A stretch of DNA of 64,000 nt from positions 372,001 through 436,000 of the forward strand of contig NZ_AULI01000001.1 of assembly GCF_000425205.1 (NCBI RefSeq). Reading direction: 5' to 3'. This DNA is from Pontibacillus halophilus JSM 076056 = DSM 19796. Its GTDB lineage: Bacteria > Bacillota > Bacilli > Bacillales > BH030062. How positions within the stretch are numbered: the stretch's first letter is position 1; each line of letters starts with the position of its first letter. Below are positions 16,548-25,519 of the stretch, in pieces. The translations under genes and the position numbers were made by a program. The notes beneath the pieces were generated by a model. It was not told the DNA's origin. It made no database searches and was given only the letters and a program-made list of their open reading frames with translations.

Positions 16548-18253
16548 AATGCTTCCCCCATTTGTGCACAGACTAATCGATAGTAGGCTCCTTGTTTCAT
16601 CATTAATTGCTCGTGGCTTCCTACCTCAACAATGCTACCTTCATCCATGACTACAATCGCGTCCATGTGCAACATCCAGTGCAGACGATGTGTAGCAAAG
16701 ACAACAAGTCGTTGCTCTAAGAGAGGAAGCATTTGCTGTTTAATCTCATATTCCGTTTCAAGATCTAGGTGAGAAGTAGGTTCATCCAATAATAGAATTG
16801 GACGTTGTTTTAAGAACGTCCTTGCAAGAGCAATACGCTGCGCCTGACCTCCGCTAATCTCCAATCCACCTTGCCCTATGATTTCATCTAATCCGTTAGG
16901 GAGGGTTTCAATCCATCTTTCTAATCCAGCAACTTTCACCGCATGTTGAACCTCTTCTAGTGAAGCATGAGGTGAATAGAGCCTTACATTCTTCTGAATG
17001 GAATCTTGTAGAATAGTTGGGTGTTGTGGAATATAGTGAAGCTGAGATTGCCATTGTTCTTGTTGAAGGTGGGTTAGCTTCTCTCCACAGAGCGAAAGGT
17101 TACCCTCGCTGGTTTCAAGAAATCCTGCCAATAAATCAATCAGGGCTGTCTTCCCAGAACCACTCTCACCAATCACACCGATTTTCTGATTCCCTTGAAG
17201 TGTAAGAGAGACGTGTTCAAGCATCGCCTGGTCATCATCTCCACGCACTGTAATGTCAGTAAGCGTAATGGCACGATTATCTTTCCAAGTGAAATCTTCA
17301 GGGAAGGGTTGAGGCTGAAACGATGGGGTATCCAGTACACTCTGAATAGACGCACCCGCTTCTTGACCATTTAATGTACTGTGATAATCGGTGCCTAACT
17401 CACGCATTGGCGAGAAGTACTCAGGTGCCAGTATAAGAACGGTTAAGGCAGGCCCTAAGAGTAGATCTCCTTCTGTTAGGCGAAACCCTAGGAATACAGC
17501 TACTGTGGCCACGGAGAGCATAGTGAAGAAGTCCATCGCAAATGACGAGAGAAAGGCCACTTTGAGTGTTCCCATCGTTGCTTTTCGATATCGCTCACTA
17601 ACGCCTTCAATATTCTTATGGTGGCGTTTGCTTGCTCCCACATGCTTCAATGTCTCAAGCCCTTGGATGGAGTCAACGAAATGGTTAGAGAGGACGCGAT
17701 AGGAACTCCATTGTCGATCTGCCTTTCGCTTTGCCATAAGTCCTAAGAGGATCATGAATGCAATAAGAATGGGGAAAGTGACCAATAGAATAATTCCAGA
17801 TGTCACATCAAGTGAGATGACATAGAACCAAATCATAGGCGTAAATACGAGTAGGGCAATAAGCTTTGGCAAGAACAACTCTAGATACGTCTGGTACTGA
17901 CGCACACCCTCAACAGATAAGGTGGCTAAATTCCCTGTCCCTGCTTTCTTCGCATGCCTAGGCCCGAGCTTGAACAACTTCGCAAGCAGTCCTTGCCTCA
18001 TTTCATCTGCAGTTTCTTTAGCAACCCGTTCTACGAAACGAGTCTTAATGACATGAACGCCGTGCCTCCCGATAAAAGAGAGAAGCACGAGTCCAATCAT
18101 TAGATACGCAGATTGCCCATTGAAAAGAGACGTAATGGCGTTAGAAAGCCACTGAGCCTGACATAGAATGAAAATCCCTTGACCAATCGTCATAACCGTT
18201 AACACTGTCCAAACGAATTTACGATTCTTTATAAAAGCGAGCCCTTTTCCCAT
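16544..18253 (-). CDS. cydD: Thiol-reductant ABC exporter subunit CydD (cyd operon copy)
   Basis: A 569-residue ABC half-transporter with membrane domain (residues ~1-310; motifs ARKAGTGNLATLSVEG-like and DSIQGLETLKHVGAS typical of CydD) and ATPase domain: GESGSGKTALIDLL (Walker A), ISGGQAQRIALAR (signature), ILLLDEPTSHLD (Walker B), FATHRLH (H-loop). Partner of CydC downstream. Its ATG overlaps the cydB TAA (TAATG), so it is coupled to the oxidase genes, as in B. subtilis cydABCD. Required for cytochrome bd maturation in that organism. Confidence 0.9.
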   Translation of the reverse strand: MGKGLAFIKNRKFVWTVLTVMTIGQGIFILCQAQWLSNAITSLFNGQSAYLMIGLVLLSFIGRHGVHVIKTRFVERVAKETADEMRQGLLAKLFKLGPRHAKKAGTGNLATLSVEGVRQYQTYLELFLPKLIALLVFTPMIWFYVISLDVTSGIILLVTFPILIAFMILLGLMAKRKADRQWSSYRVLSNHFVDSIQGLETLKHVGASKRHHKNIEGVSERYRKATMGTLKVAFLSSFAMDFFTMLSVATVAVFLGFRLTEGDLLLGPALTVLILAPEYFSPMRELGTDYHSTLNGQEAGASIQSVLDTPSFQPQPFPEDFTWKDNRAITLTDITVRGDDDQAMLEHVSLTLQGNQKIGVIGESGSGKTALIDLLAGFLETSEGNLSLCGEKLTHLQQEQWQSQLHYIPQHPTILQDSIQKNVRLYSPHASLEEVQHAVKVAGLERWIETLPNGLDEIIGQGGLEISGGQAQRIALARTFLKQRPILLLDEPTSHLDLETEYEIKQQMLPLLEQRLVVFATHRLHWMLHMDAIVVMDEGSIVEVGSHEQLMMKQGAYYRLVCAQMGEAL

Positions 18254-19263
18254 TAGTAAATCAAATCCTTCGCATCCACTCGCTTACGGAACACATAATA
18301 ACTCCAAATTTGATATCCAAGTACGAATGGAAGTAATGTGAGCGCCACAATCGTCATGACTTTCAATGAGTAAGCTCCAGACGCTGCATTGTAAACAGTC
18401 AGATTGTACGTTTCTGAAATAGAGCTGACCATCACTCTTGGGAATAGTCCAGCGAATATGCTTCCAACTGTGAGAAGAATCCCAAGTCCTGACATCGTGA
18501 AAGCAAAGCCATCCCGCTTCTTCGCAATAAACAAGATTGCAAGTGCGTAAGCAACCACTACACCGATGACCATTGGGATCGTGGCCATGCTGTTAAACTG
18601 GAACAAGTCAGTCTCCACAATGGATAAGCCTACAAAGACAACAAGAGAAGCAATCGTTGCTAAGATTACCTTCTGAGCCATTAGTCTGGCACGTTCTTGT
18701 AAGTCACCAAGTGTTTTCAACGTAAGGAATAACAGCCCGTGCAAATAGCAAATCAACGTAACTGTAATCCCACCTACAACGGTATAGAGGTTCACGTAAT
18801 CGTAGAATCCTGCTTGTAAATTCATGTTCTCATCAATTGGCATCCCTCTTAACAGGCTTGAGAACAAGACCCCGAACAAGAAAGGAGGAAGGACGCTTCC
18901 AAAGAATACAACCCAATCCCACACTTTCGTCCAATTCTTGTGATCTACTTTACCGCGAAATTCAAATGCTACTCCTCGTCCGATTAAGGCGAGTAGGACA
19001 AAGACAAAGGGAATATAATAGCCGCTGAACATGGTTGCGTACCAGTGAGGAAAGGCTGCGAAGATTGCTCCTCCACCTGTTAACAACCAGACTTCATTTG
19101 CATCCCAGAACGGTCCAATTGTATTAATCATCATTCGTCGTTCTAGATCACTCCGAGCGACTAAGCGTGTGGACATCCCTACGCCAAAGTCGAATCCCTC
19201 AAGGAAAAAGAAACCGATAAACAATACAGCTACTAACAGAAACCATAGTTCACTTAATGCCAT
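18253..19263 (-). CDS. cydB: Cytochrome bd ubiquinol/menaquinol oxidase subunit II
   Basis: A 336-residue, eight- or nine-helix membrane protein starting MALSELWFLLVAVLFIGFF, with EGFDFGVGM and GPFWDANEVWLLTGGGAIFAAFPHWY, the strongly conserved CydB N-terminal signature. Length matches B. subtilis CydB (338). It stabilises subunit I and its heme centres; the complex oxidises quinol and reduces oxygen with high affinity, favouring growth at low oxygen. One-base stop/start overlaps with cydA and cydD on either side. Confidence 0.95.
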   Translation of the reverse strand: MALSELWFLLVAVLFIGFFFLEGFDFGVGMSTRLVARSDLERRMMINTIGPFWDANEVWLLTGGGAIFAAFPHWYATMFSGYYIPFVFVLLALIGRGVAFEFRGKVDHKNWTKVWDWVVFFGSVLPPFLFGVLFSSLLRGMPIDENMNLQAGFYDYVNLYTVVGGITVTLICYLHGLLFLTLKTLGDLQERARLMAQKVILATIASLVVFVGLSIVETDLFQFNSMATIPMVIGVVVAYALAILFIAKKRDGFAFTMSGLGILLTVGSIFAGLFPRVMVSSISETYNLTVYNAASGAYSLKVMTIVALTLLPFVLGYQIWSYYVFRKRVDAKDLIY

Positions 19264-20657
19264 TACTGATACGCCTCCTTATCAAACGGATCCACGTGCA
19301 CGTTAACTTCCTGAGGTGCGTCATAGTCTGCACCTTTCTTAATTTCTTTCACGAACAAATAGACGAGTACAATCGCCAAGATGGCATAGATGGTTGTAAA
19401 GGTAATGATTGAGAACAACAAGGACCCAACTGATACGTTTGGTGAGACTGACGCTGAAGTTGTCATGAGTCCGAACACCGTCCAAGGTTGACGTCCAATT
19501 TCAGTCATAATCCATCCCGCTGTATTAGCGATGAATGGAAAAGCAATCAGCGCGACCATAGACCGCAAGAACCAACGTCTTTCTACCAGTGTTTTTCTAA
19601 AGCTAAACCATAGTCCTAGAGCACTGAATCCAATCATCAACATTCCAGAGAACACCATAATCCGGAAGCTCCAGAACGTCGCATTGACTGGAGGAATATA
19701 GTTTCCTTCTCCATACTTTTCTTCATATTCTGCCTGTAGCGTATTCATCCCAGGCACGCTACCTTCAAGCTCTTCGTACGTTAGATAGCTTAAGGCATAT
19801 GGAATTTCAATGTTAAACCGACTTTCCTGATTCTCAACATCCAATATGGAGAATAACGTCCAAGGTGCTGGATCGGCACTGTCCTCCCATAACCCTTCAC
19901 TTGCAGCCATCTTCATAGGCTGTGATTCCATTAAATGCTGAGCCTGCCAGTGACCACTAAAGGCTACTCCAAGACCTGAAAGAAGGCCTACAATCATAGC
20001 GATGTTGAATGACTTCCGGAAAATGTTCAATTCTTGTTTCTTTAACATCTTATACGCACTTACACCCGCAATGAAGAAAGCACCAGTAGCAAGAGCCCCG
20101 AACACTACGTGAGGGAATTCCACTTTAAGTTGAGGATTTTGAAGAATGGCGAAGAAATCATTCATTTCAGCACGCCCATTGTTCATCACAAACCCAACTG
20201 GCTCCTGCATGAATGAATTCGCTGCTAAAATCCATAGCGCAGACAAAATTGTCCCGAAGGAAACAAGCCAAATGCAGAGGAGGTGAATCTTCTCAGGAAG
20301 ACGACCCCACCCGAAGATCCATAAACCAATAAAGGTAGACTCCATAAAGAAAGCCAATAATGCCTCAATTGCAAGCGGAGCACCGAATACGTCTCCAACA
20401 AACCGAGAGTACTCACTCCAGTTCATCCCAAACTGAAACTCTTGTATAATCCCTGTCACTACACCCACTGCAAAGTTAATCAGGAACAAATGCCCCCAAA
20501 ACTTCGCCATCTTCAAATAGATTTCTTGCTTCTTCACCACATACAACGTTTCCATGATCGCAACCAAAAACACGAGCCCAATCGACATCGGAACAAATAA
20601 GAAATGAAAAATCGTCGTCGACCCAAACTGAAACCTCGCTAAAAACAACTCACTCAC
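19263..20657 (-). CDS. cydA: Cytochrome bd oxidase subunit I
   Basis: A ~464-residue subunit carrying the haem ligands and quinol site: RFQFGSTTIFHFLFVPMS with the haem b595 histidine, NWSEYSRFVGDVFGAPLAIE with the conserved glutamates of the proton path, GHWQAQ with the b558 histidine, and GRQPWTVFG. The Q-loop is of the short Bacillus/Geobacillus type, and length is close to B. subtilis CydA (468). The frame extends to 20720, but AAGGAGG lies 8 bases before the GTG at 20657 and the resulting N-terminus (MSELFLARFQFG) is the family norm; GTG at 20660 is an alternative. First gene of cydABDC. Confidence 0.93.
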   Translation of the reverse strand: MSELFLARFQFGSTTIFHFLFVPMSIGLVFLVAIMETLYVVKKQEIYLKMAKFWGHLFLINFAVGVVTGIIQEFQFGMNWSEYSRFVGDVFGAPLAIEALLAFFMESTFIGLWIFGWGRLPEKIHLLCIWLVSFGTILSALWILAANSFMQEPVGFVMNNGRAEMNDFFAILQNPQLKVEFPHVVFGALATGAFFIAGVSAYKMLKKQELNIFRKSFNIAMIVGLLSGLGVAFSGHWQAQHLMESQPMKMAASEGLWEDSADPAPWTLFSILDVENQESRFNIEIPYALSYLTYEELEGSVPGMNTLQAEYEEKYGEGNYIPPVNATFWSFRIMVFSGMLMIGFSALGLWFSFRKTLVERRWFLRSMVALIAFPFIANTAGWIMTEIGRQPWTVFGLMTTSASVSPNVSVGSLLFSIITFTTIYAILAIVLVYLFVKEIKKGADYDAPQEVNVHVDPFDKEAYQ

Positions 20658-20691
20658 CACAACGCCCTCCTTCACCCTGTTTTGACACAAT

Positions 20692-20709
20692 TTGTTCAAC
20701 ATTTCACAT
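20692..20709. promoter_or_regulatory. Weak Rex-like operator upstream of cydA
   Basis: TTGTTCA-ACAT-TTCACAT fits the Rex consensus TTGTGAA-N4-TTCACAA in 11 of 14 fixed positions and lies 35 bases before the cydA start. Rex represses cyd and ldh genes at low NADH/NAD+ ratio in related bacteria. Weaker than the sites at 27304 and 27552. Confidence 0.4.
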
Positions 20710-20835
20710 ATTCTTCTCAAAGAGAAACACCATCTGAATCATCTAAGGTGCCCTCACCCCCATTATGTGCCAAAAGCCCCACCAACGAACGACCCAAATG
20801 TGTCAGAATCATGGATAAAAAAGGAATGAAATGTG

Positions 20836-20957
20836 ACAACGAAAAGCGGTGGGGGCGTTTAGACCCGGCAGGCATAAGCAAAGCAGCGCAGTGAAGTGCC
20901 CTTCCTTCACGAAGCTGAATTGCTTATGACCAGAGGGTCTGCCACCTGGAGCTAGAC
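20836..20957. repeat. Structured intergenic repeat, copy 1
   Basis: A ~120-base unit opening with ACAACGAAAAGCGG and closing with GGAGCTAGACA. It folds into a long imperfect hairpin: GGTGG (20848-20852)/CCACC (20942-20946), AGACCC (20861-20866)/GGGTCT (20935-20940), CATAAGCAA (20873-20881)/TTGCTTATG (20920-20928), GTGAAG (20891-20896)/CTTCAC (20905-20910). Similar dispersed GAAAAGCGG...GAGCTAGACAA repeats are, as I recall, common in intergenic DNA of Bacillaceae. Confidence 0.7.
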
Positions 20958-21100
20958 ACAACGAAAAGCGGAAGCGGCTTGGTCAGGCACGGTAGGCTTA
21001 AGCAAGATAGCGCAGTGGGGGGCTTTTACCCCACGGAGCTAGATTGCTTAAGTCCGTAGTGCCTAGCCGCTGCAGCTAGACAACGAAAAGCGGAGGTCCG
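20958..21100. repeat. Structured intergenic repeat, copy 2 plus truncated third head
   Basis: Same opening (ACGAAAAGCGG at 20961) and closing (GCAGCTAGACA near 21072). Pairing stems are AGCGGCT (20973-20979)/AGCCGCT (21065-21071), AGGCAC (20985-20990)/GTGCCT (21059-21064), CTTAAGCAA (20997-21005)/TTGCTTAAG (21044-21052), GTGGGG (21015-21020)/CCCCAC (21029-21034). A third copy begins at about 21080 but stops after ~20 bases. The stems differ in sequence from copy 1 but keep pairing. Confidence 0.7.
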
Positions 21101-21150
21101 CTGCTATCCACCAAAAGCCGCCCGCTCAGCCACCACAATACTCCCCCACC

Positions 21151-21182
21151 AAAACAAAAAATCCAGCCAAATGGCTGGATTA
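21151..21182 (-). terminator. Terminator after the DUF4183-like gene pair
   Basis: Perfect stem AATCCAGCCA (21160-21169) / TGGCTGGATT (21172-21181) followed on the minus strand by a T-run (A-rich 21151-21160). Confidence 0.85.
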
Positions 21183-21563
21183 ATTAGATACAACAGAATT
21201 CGCACTAGGTGTGAAGTTCACAACTTCTAGATTCACCGGCGTTCCTGATAAGATATTTGCGCCTCCACCAGGTAGGGTGATGGCTAAAGAGCCTACTCCA
21301 ACCCCTCCTGGAGTATACGTTGAGAGTCCTTCTTGCTGTAGTACCCCATTAATATACACATTGTAATAGCTGTTATTTGTCGCAAGTGCGGGTAAGTTAG
21401 TTGCTGTCGTTCCATCATCTCGTGTGAAATCATCGGTATCGATGGTCAACGTACTCCCAGCTATCACGAGTAACGCTGTTCTGTAAAAGAACTTTTCGCT
21501 ATCAGGAGTCACTTCTACGGATGTAGAAACAGACGTATACGGCTTAATGATTTGCAAGGCCAT
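21180..21563 (-). CDS. DUF4183-like protein, paralog A
   Basis: A 127-residue protein starting MALQIIKPYTS, dominated by beta-type sequence rich in T, N, G and V: STLTIDTDDFTRDDG, NSYYNVYINGVLQQEGLSTYTPGG and TPVNLEVVNFTPS. It is a clear paralog of the neighbour at 21579-21962 (same length and the same NSY..VYINGV..EG..TYTPG core). The pattern matches what I know as DUF4183, a domain common in spore formers and suspected in spore surface layers; function is not established. No signal peptide. Second gene of a two-gene operon, 15 bases after the first. Confidence 0.65.
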   Translation of the reverse strand: MALQIIKPYTSVSTSVEVTPDSEKFFYRTALLVIAGSTLTIDTDDFTRDDGTTATNLPALATNNSYYNVYINGVLQQEGLSTYTPGGVGVGSLAITLPGGGANILSGTPVNLEVVNFTPSANSVVSN

Positions 21564-21578
21564 CTCTTACCACATCCT

Positions 21579-21962
21579 TTACGTATTGATCGTCGTATCG
21601 GAAGCAGGCGTATAGTTCAAGACTTCTAGAATAATTGGGGTCCCAGCTAGAATAGACCCTCCCCCTCCTGGTACAGCAATATCAAGTGACCCAACAGCTG
21701 TCGCACCCGGTGTATACGTAGCGATTCCTTCCATTTGGGCGACTCCATTAATATAGACAACGAAGTAACTGTTATCTGTAGCAAGTGCTGGAAGTGTAGT
21801 TGCATTGTTCCCATCGTCTAGTAGAAAGTCCGCTGCATCGATTGATAATGTTGCCCCTGCAGCAGTCTCAGCTACAGTCGTGTAGAAAAACTTTGTATTA
21901 GATGGCGTGACGTTTGTAGTCGTCGTCGCAGATGCGAAAGGCTTAAAGAGTTCTAAAGCCAT
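21579..21962 (-). CDS. DUF4183-like protein, paralog B
   Basis: A 127-residue paralog of the downstream gene, starting MALELFKPFAS and sharing FFYTTV, LSIDAADFLLDDG, NSYFVVYINGVAQMEG, ATYTPGA and TPIILEVLNYTP with it at matching positions. Start ATG has AGGAGG 8 bases upstream. The pair probably arose by tandem duplication. DUF4183 assignment is from pattern memory; the role (possibly a spore surface protein) is inference. Confidence 0.65.
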   Translation of the reverse strand: MALELFKPFASATTTTNVTPSNTKFFYTTVAETAAGATLSIDAADFLLDDGNNATTLPALATDNSYFVVYINGVAQMEGIATYTPGATAVGSLDIAVPGGGGSILAGTPIILEVLNYTPASDTTINT

Positions 21963-22153
21963 ATCTTGTTCCTCCTCTTATTATCATTTCCTTACACTAC
22001 ATCCTATGTAGAGGCTTTCGTTTTGAAAAGGCGCTTGTACAGGATTTATCAACCAAAGAGCCCGATTTACAATAGATTTCCACCAACGTCTCACACGATT
22101 CATTTTTCTAAGGAATACAGTATGATATAGAAGCCTGAAGGAGGTTTGTCGCA

Positions 22154-22525
22154 TTGAGAAAACAAACCAAACTCACCCATTCAGCACTTATTCGAACTCT
22201 AGCTGCCCCTAAGGGATGCCCGAATCTATATCCTCCCAACCCATTACCTCCTCAGCCCAAAGAAACGTTGATTAAAGCAGATGTCTACTATTACTACACT
22301 GTCGCAGATGGTACAAAGACCATCTACACTGAACGTGATGCCATCGTGGAATATGGAGACCAAGGCATCTTTCCGAAAGAACAATGTACGTATGTAAATC
22401 TATTCATTAACGGTATGATTCAACCTGATGCGGTTTATTCTACAGGGAATGGGTATCTAATTCTGCCAGAAGCCCCAGATGCCGGGGTGCCTATTATCTT
22501 GCAATTTGTCATAATGAAGATTTAA
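22154..22525 (+). CDS. Divergent DUF4183-like protein
   Basis: A 123-residue protein from a TTG start with GAAGGAGG upstream. After a proline-rich N-terminal segment (PNLYPPNPLPPQPKE) it has DVYYYYTVADGTKTIYTERD, CTYVNLFINGMIQPDAVYST and a final beta strand, the same VYYYT...FINGM.Q core as the two genes on the other strand. It is divergently transcribed from them, 191 bases away. Likely the same family with a different leader; function unknown. A strong terminator follows. Confidence 0.6.
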   Translation: MRKQTKLTHSALIRTLAAPKGCPNLYPPNPLPPQPKETLIKADVYYYYTVADGTKTIYTERDAIVEYGDQGIFPKEQCTYVNLFINGMIQPDAVYSTGNGYLILPEAPDAGVPIILQFVIMKI

Positions 22526-22560
22526 AAGGCTACTACAACGCGCGTAGTAGCTTTTTAATT
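22524..22560 (+). terminator. Rho-independent terminator
   Basis: Stem GCTACTAC (22529-22536) / GTAGTAGC (22544-22551) followed by TTTTT. Confidence 0.85.
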
Positions 22561-22646
22561 TAAGTGCAGCGCTAACCTGTCAGCCTCGACACATAAGCAT
22601 GAACGCTCACCTTCCGAATATGCTTAGTTACAGAGGGGGGAGCAAC

Positions 22647-23783
22647 ATGATAAACAAGTGGTTTAGCTCGTCTTATCTGAGCTCTAAGCAACTTGAAAAG
22701 GCGTTAAAGAAGCAATTAACGGGATCTAACGCTCTCCTATCCATTCCAGACCACGAGCAAGCTCTTGTTGAACACATCGCTAAACAAACCGCTTTAGCTA
22801 ACGTTGATAATGTATCTAGAACGAAGGCCTATTTGGATTTCTATCTAGAGTTTCCTGAGATTACGTGGTCATTGCTCGCTCACTTTGTATCTAGAAATAG
22901 TGGGTGGGCCATGACAGATTTAAAAGGAGAATTTCTTCCTCTATTGCTATCAAAGCAAGGTTGTGAGTCTTTCTTCCATATGCTGGAACGAGGGAACTGG
23001 CTCATCTTTCAAGATGCGTATCCTCAATTGCTCTTGTATAAGGAAAGCAAGCGTCGGAAGAGACCACTATTCCATTTACTCCATTTCTTTGGTGTAAGTT
23101 CTTTTATGAACGTATGCTGGGGGCATTTCCTAAAAACCAACGACTCAGCCCTGCTTGCAAGAGCACTTATTATCAACGAACAACATTACATCGAGGAACG
23201 CGTCATCCAACATCCAACGTACAAAGAGAACGTCCTCGATTCTATGAACTTTCATCTACAAGAGTGGCTTCATATGACACATATCCTCTTTCCGAAGAAG
23301 CAGGTGGGAGATACAACCTTAACCGGTGCAGTCGTTGAGGACTTTGGTTCGCTGACGTCTCGAATTCGATTTGGTATTCAACTCTATCAGCTGTTATTCC
23401 AAATATCAGAGGTTCGAAAGCAAGCGGAACTATGGGCAAACGCACAACCCCATACAGGATCAAGGAAAGATTATTGGCCTCATCTGTTTACGACGACGAA
23501 GGAGACGCTTCCAGGTATCCTAACCACTCCACGGTTACATCATTGTCAGCTTAAGCTTGGGAAAGAAAGAGTGTACAGTCCTCCACTTCGACAAGTATGG
23601 AGTTGGGTGTCCCACCCTCATCCGGAACGGGAGGATTGGTTTGTGAGTGAACGAGTCATCGACACCCTCTTTCAAAACGAGCCTAAGACGCCTTCTGGAA
23701 GCATCCTTTCTTCCTATTGCAACAGCCTTTCAAAACTCGAATTAGCCGTTATTGCCAAAAAAGCAATCTTCCTTCAATCATAA
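22647..23783 (+). CDS. DUF2515 family protein (YppC-like)
   Basis: A ~378-residue cytosolic protein. NVSRTKAYLDFYLEFPEITWSLL, SRNSGWAMTDLKGEFL and WLIFQDAYPQLLLY match the pattern I know from B. subtilis YppC (DUF2515). No membrane helices or known catalytic motif are seen; function is unknown. The frame opens at 22599 but the ATG at 22647 has GAGGGGGGAGC just upstream, so I choose it. The gene stands alone and ends at a hairpin shared with the converging cydC copy. Confidence 0.72.
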   Translation: MINKWFSSSYLSSKQLEKALKKQLTGSNALLSIPDHEQALVEHIAKQTALANVDNVSRTKAYLDFYLEFPEITWSLLAHFVSRNSGWAMTDLKGEFLPLLLSKQGCESFFHMLERGNWLIFQDAYPQLLLYKESKRRKRPLFHLLHFFGVSSFMNVCWGHFLKTNDSALLARALIINEQHYIEERVIQHPTYKENVLDSMNFHLQEWLHMTHILFPKKQVGDTTLTGAVVEDFGSLTSRIRFGIQLYQLLFQISEVRKQAELWANAQPHTGSRKDYWPHLFTTTKETLPGILTTPRLHHCQLKLGKERVYSPPLRQVWSWVSHPHPEREDWFVSERVIDTLFQNEPKTPSGSILSSYCNSLSKLELAVIAKKAIFLQS

Positions 23784-23785
23784 GA

Positions 23786-23811
23786 AGGACTGCGCCAACA
23801 GGCGCAGTCCT
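23786..23811. terminator. Hairpin between convergent genes
   Basis: Perfect 11-bp stem AGGACTGCGCC / GGCGCAGTCCT with an AACA loop. The T-tract is poor on both strands, so termination strength is uncertain. Confidence 0.65.
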
Positions 23812-23812
23812 C

Positions 23813-25519
23813 CTAAATCATGACACTCTTCTCAATCTGTTTCATTTCGTAGAAATAGCCTCTCTTGTCCATCAATTCCGTAAAGGTGCCTTGCTCAATA
23901 ATCGCTCCATTCTCCATCACAATAATCTGGTCCATCTGTTCAAGCCCTGCAAGGCGGTGACTAATGAGGACAAGCGTATCCTCTTTCGCTAGCTCAAACA
24001 GACGACGATACACACTTTGTTCGGTTAGAGCATCTAAGGATGAAGTAGGTTCATCGAGCATCCACGTTCCTGCACCCTTTAGCATGGCACGCGCAATCGC
24101 TAAGCGTTGTTTCTCCCCGTCAGACAGATTCTCTCCTCTTTCATAGACCGGGTCTTCGAGACGGAAATGACCTAACTCCACGTCCCTAAGTGCTGCTTGT
24201 AAGGCATCGTCTGAAGTAGCTTCATCCGCCACTAATAAATTGTCCCGAATGTTCCCATAGAAGAAGTGATTCTCCTGTAACACCACATTCATCTGCTGCC
24301 ACAAGGATTCCTTCTGAATGCGCGAGAAGGGATGATGATTCACAGTTACGTTGCCATCACGAAGTACATAGACCCCAAGTAAAACTTGGAGAAGCGTTGA
24401 CTTACCAGAACCACTTGGCCCTACAATTGCCGTTTTAGACCCTTTAGGAAGATGAACCTCCACTTCACGAAGCGCTGGGCGGGCATCGTTCTCGAAATAC
24501 AATGTACCCCTTTCCACTCCAAATGCTAGAGGACCTTCTTCTATAGAGGTTTCACCGTCTTTTGTATTCTGCCCTTCCACGACTGAGTAAAGACGTCTAG
24601 ATGCCCTCCTACTCTCTTCCAGATGCGTTGGCACAAGTGCCATAGGTGTGGCGTTCTCAAAGGCGGTCAAGGATAGCATCACTAGCATGGCAAGGAAGAT
24701 CCCATCAAGCTGACCTTGTGTAACCTGATAAGCGGCTACAACAAGCACTGTCCAGGAAACCAGGAAGGAAACAAAAGAGTTTGTGGATTGATTGGCCATC
24801 ATTTCTAACCCTTGCCGGTCCTGTTCATCCTGATAAGAATTTGAGAAGCGTTCCAACTCTCTTTCTTTCTCATCAAGCTTCTGATAAATCTTCAAATCAC
24901 GATGGCCATAGAGCATCTCTGTCACTTCTGTAGACAGCTTCCCTCGACGTTCACGAATTCGACTTTCTACTTTACGCTGCTTACTTGCAAAGAACACCGG
25001 AATGACGACACTTGTTAATAGTAGACCCACCAGTAAGACCAAGCTAACATAATAAGAAAAGAATAACGTAAAGAGAATCGTACTCAAGAATACAATAGCA
25101 AGTACAATAGGCGGATAGAAGACACGAAGAAAGAAGTTCTGTAATGTCTCAACATCACCTACAATTCGGGCAAGCAAATCTCCGCTTCGATACTTGTGTA
25201 AGACCTTTGGTGCGAGTGGTTCTAGCTTCTCATAGAACGAAACGCGTAACCGACTTATGATTGAGAATGTTGCCCGGTGTGAGACAATCCGCTCCCCGTA
25301 TCGTGCAAACGCCCTGAAGAATCCAAGTAACTTTAATAACGCAATCACGACCATTAACGCATACAGCGGTGTGGTCAAAGCTGCCTTAGAAATTAAATAA
25401 CCACTAGCTGCAAACAAGCCGGCAGCTGACAAGCCGGCTAATGCACCAAAGACAATAGATAGATAAACATCTCGCTTTTCAGTAAGCACGAGCTTTACGA
25501 TTTGAGATAAATCCTTCAT
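23813..25519 (-). CDS. cydC: Second CydC-type ABC exporter subunit
   Basis: A 568-residue ABC half-transporter with six helices (residues ~1-290; LISKAALTTPLYALMVV and RYGERIVSHRATFSIISRLR are CydC-like) and an ATPase domain with GPSGSGKSTLLQ, Q-loop QENHFFYG, Walker B WMLDEPTSSLD and H-loop ISHRLAG. The signature is LSDGEKQRLAIAR, not LSGGQ: the second glycine is aspartate, which is a known tolerated variant but differs from the other copy. Its ATG overlaps the stop of the upstream cydD copy (ATGA at 25516-25519). Role: thiol export or haem-linked assembly with CydD. Confidence 0.85.
   Translation of the reverse strand: MKDLSQIVKLVLTEKRDVYLSIVFGALAGLSAAGLFAASGYLISKAALTTPLYALMVVIALLKLLGFFRAFARYGERIVSHRATFSIISRLRVSFYEKLEPLAPKVLHKYRSGDLLARIVGDVETLQNFFLRVFYPPIVLAIVFLSTILFTLFFSYYVSLVLLVGLLLTSVVIPVFFASKQRKVESRIRERRGKLSTEVTEMLYGHRDLKIYQKLDEKERELERFSNSYQDEQDRQGLEMMANQSTNSFVSFLVSWTVLVVAAYQVTQGQLDGIFLAMLVMLSLTAFENATPMALVPTHLEESRRASRRLYSVVEGQNTKDGETSIEEGPLAFGVERGTLYFENDARPALREVEVHLPKGSKTAIVGPSGSGKSTLLQVLLGVYVLRDGNVTVNHHPFSRIQKESLWQQMNVVLQENHFFYGNIRDNLLVADEATSDDALQAALRDVELGHFRLEDPVYERGENLSDGEKQRLAIARAMLKGAGTWMLDEPTSSLDALTEQSVYRRLFELAKEDTLVLISHRLAGLEQMDQIIVMENGAIIEQGTFTELMDKRGYFYEMKQIEKSVMI

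Noticed and set aside
20836-21100. tRNA or rRNA gene because of the extensive pairing
   Set aside because: No cloverleaf, CCA end or conserved tRNA bases; the two copies are hairpin repeats.
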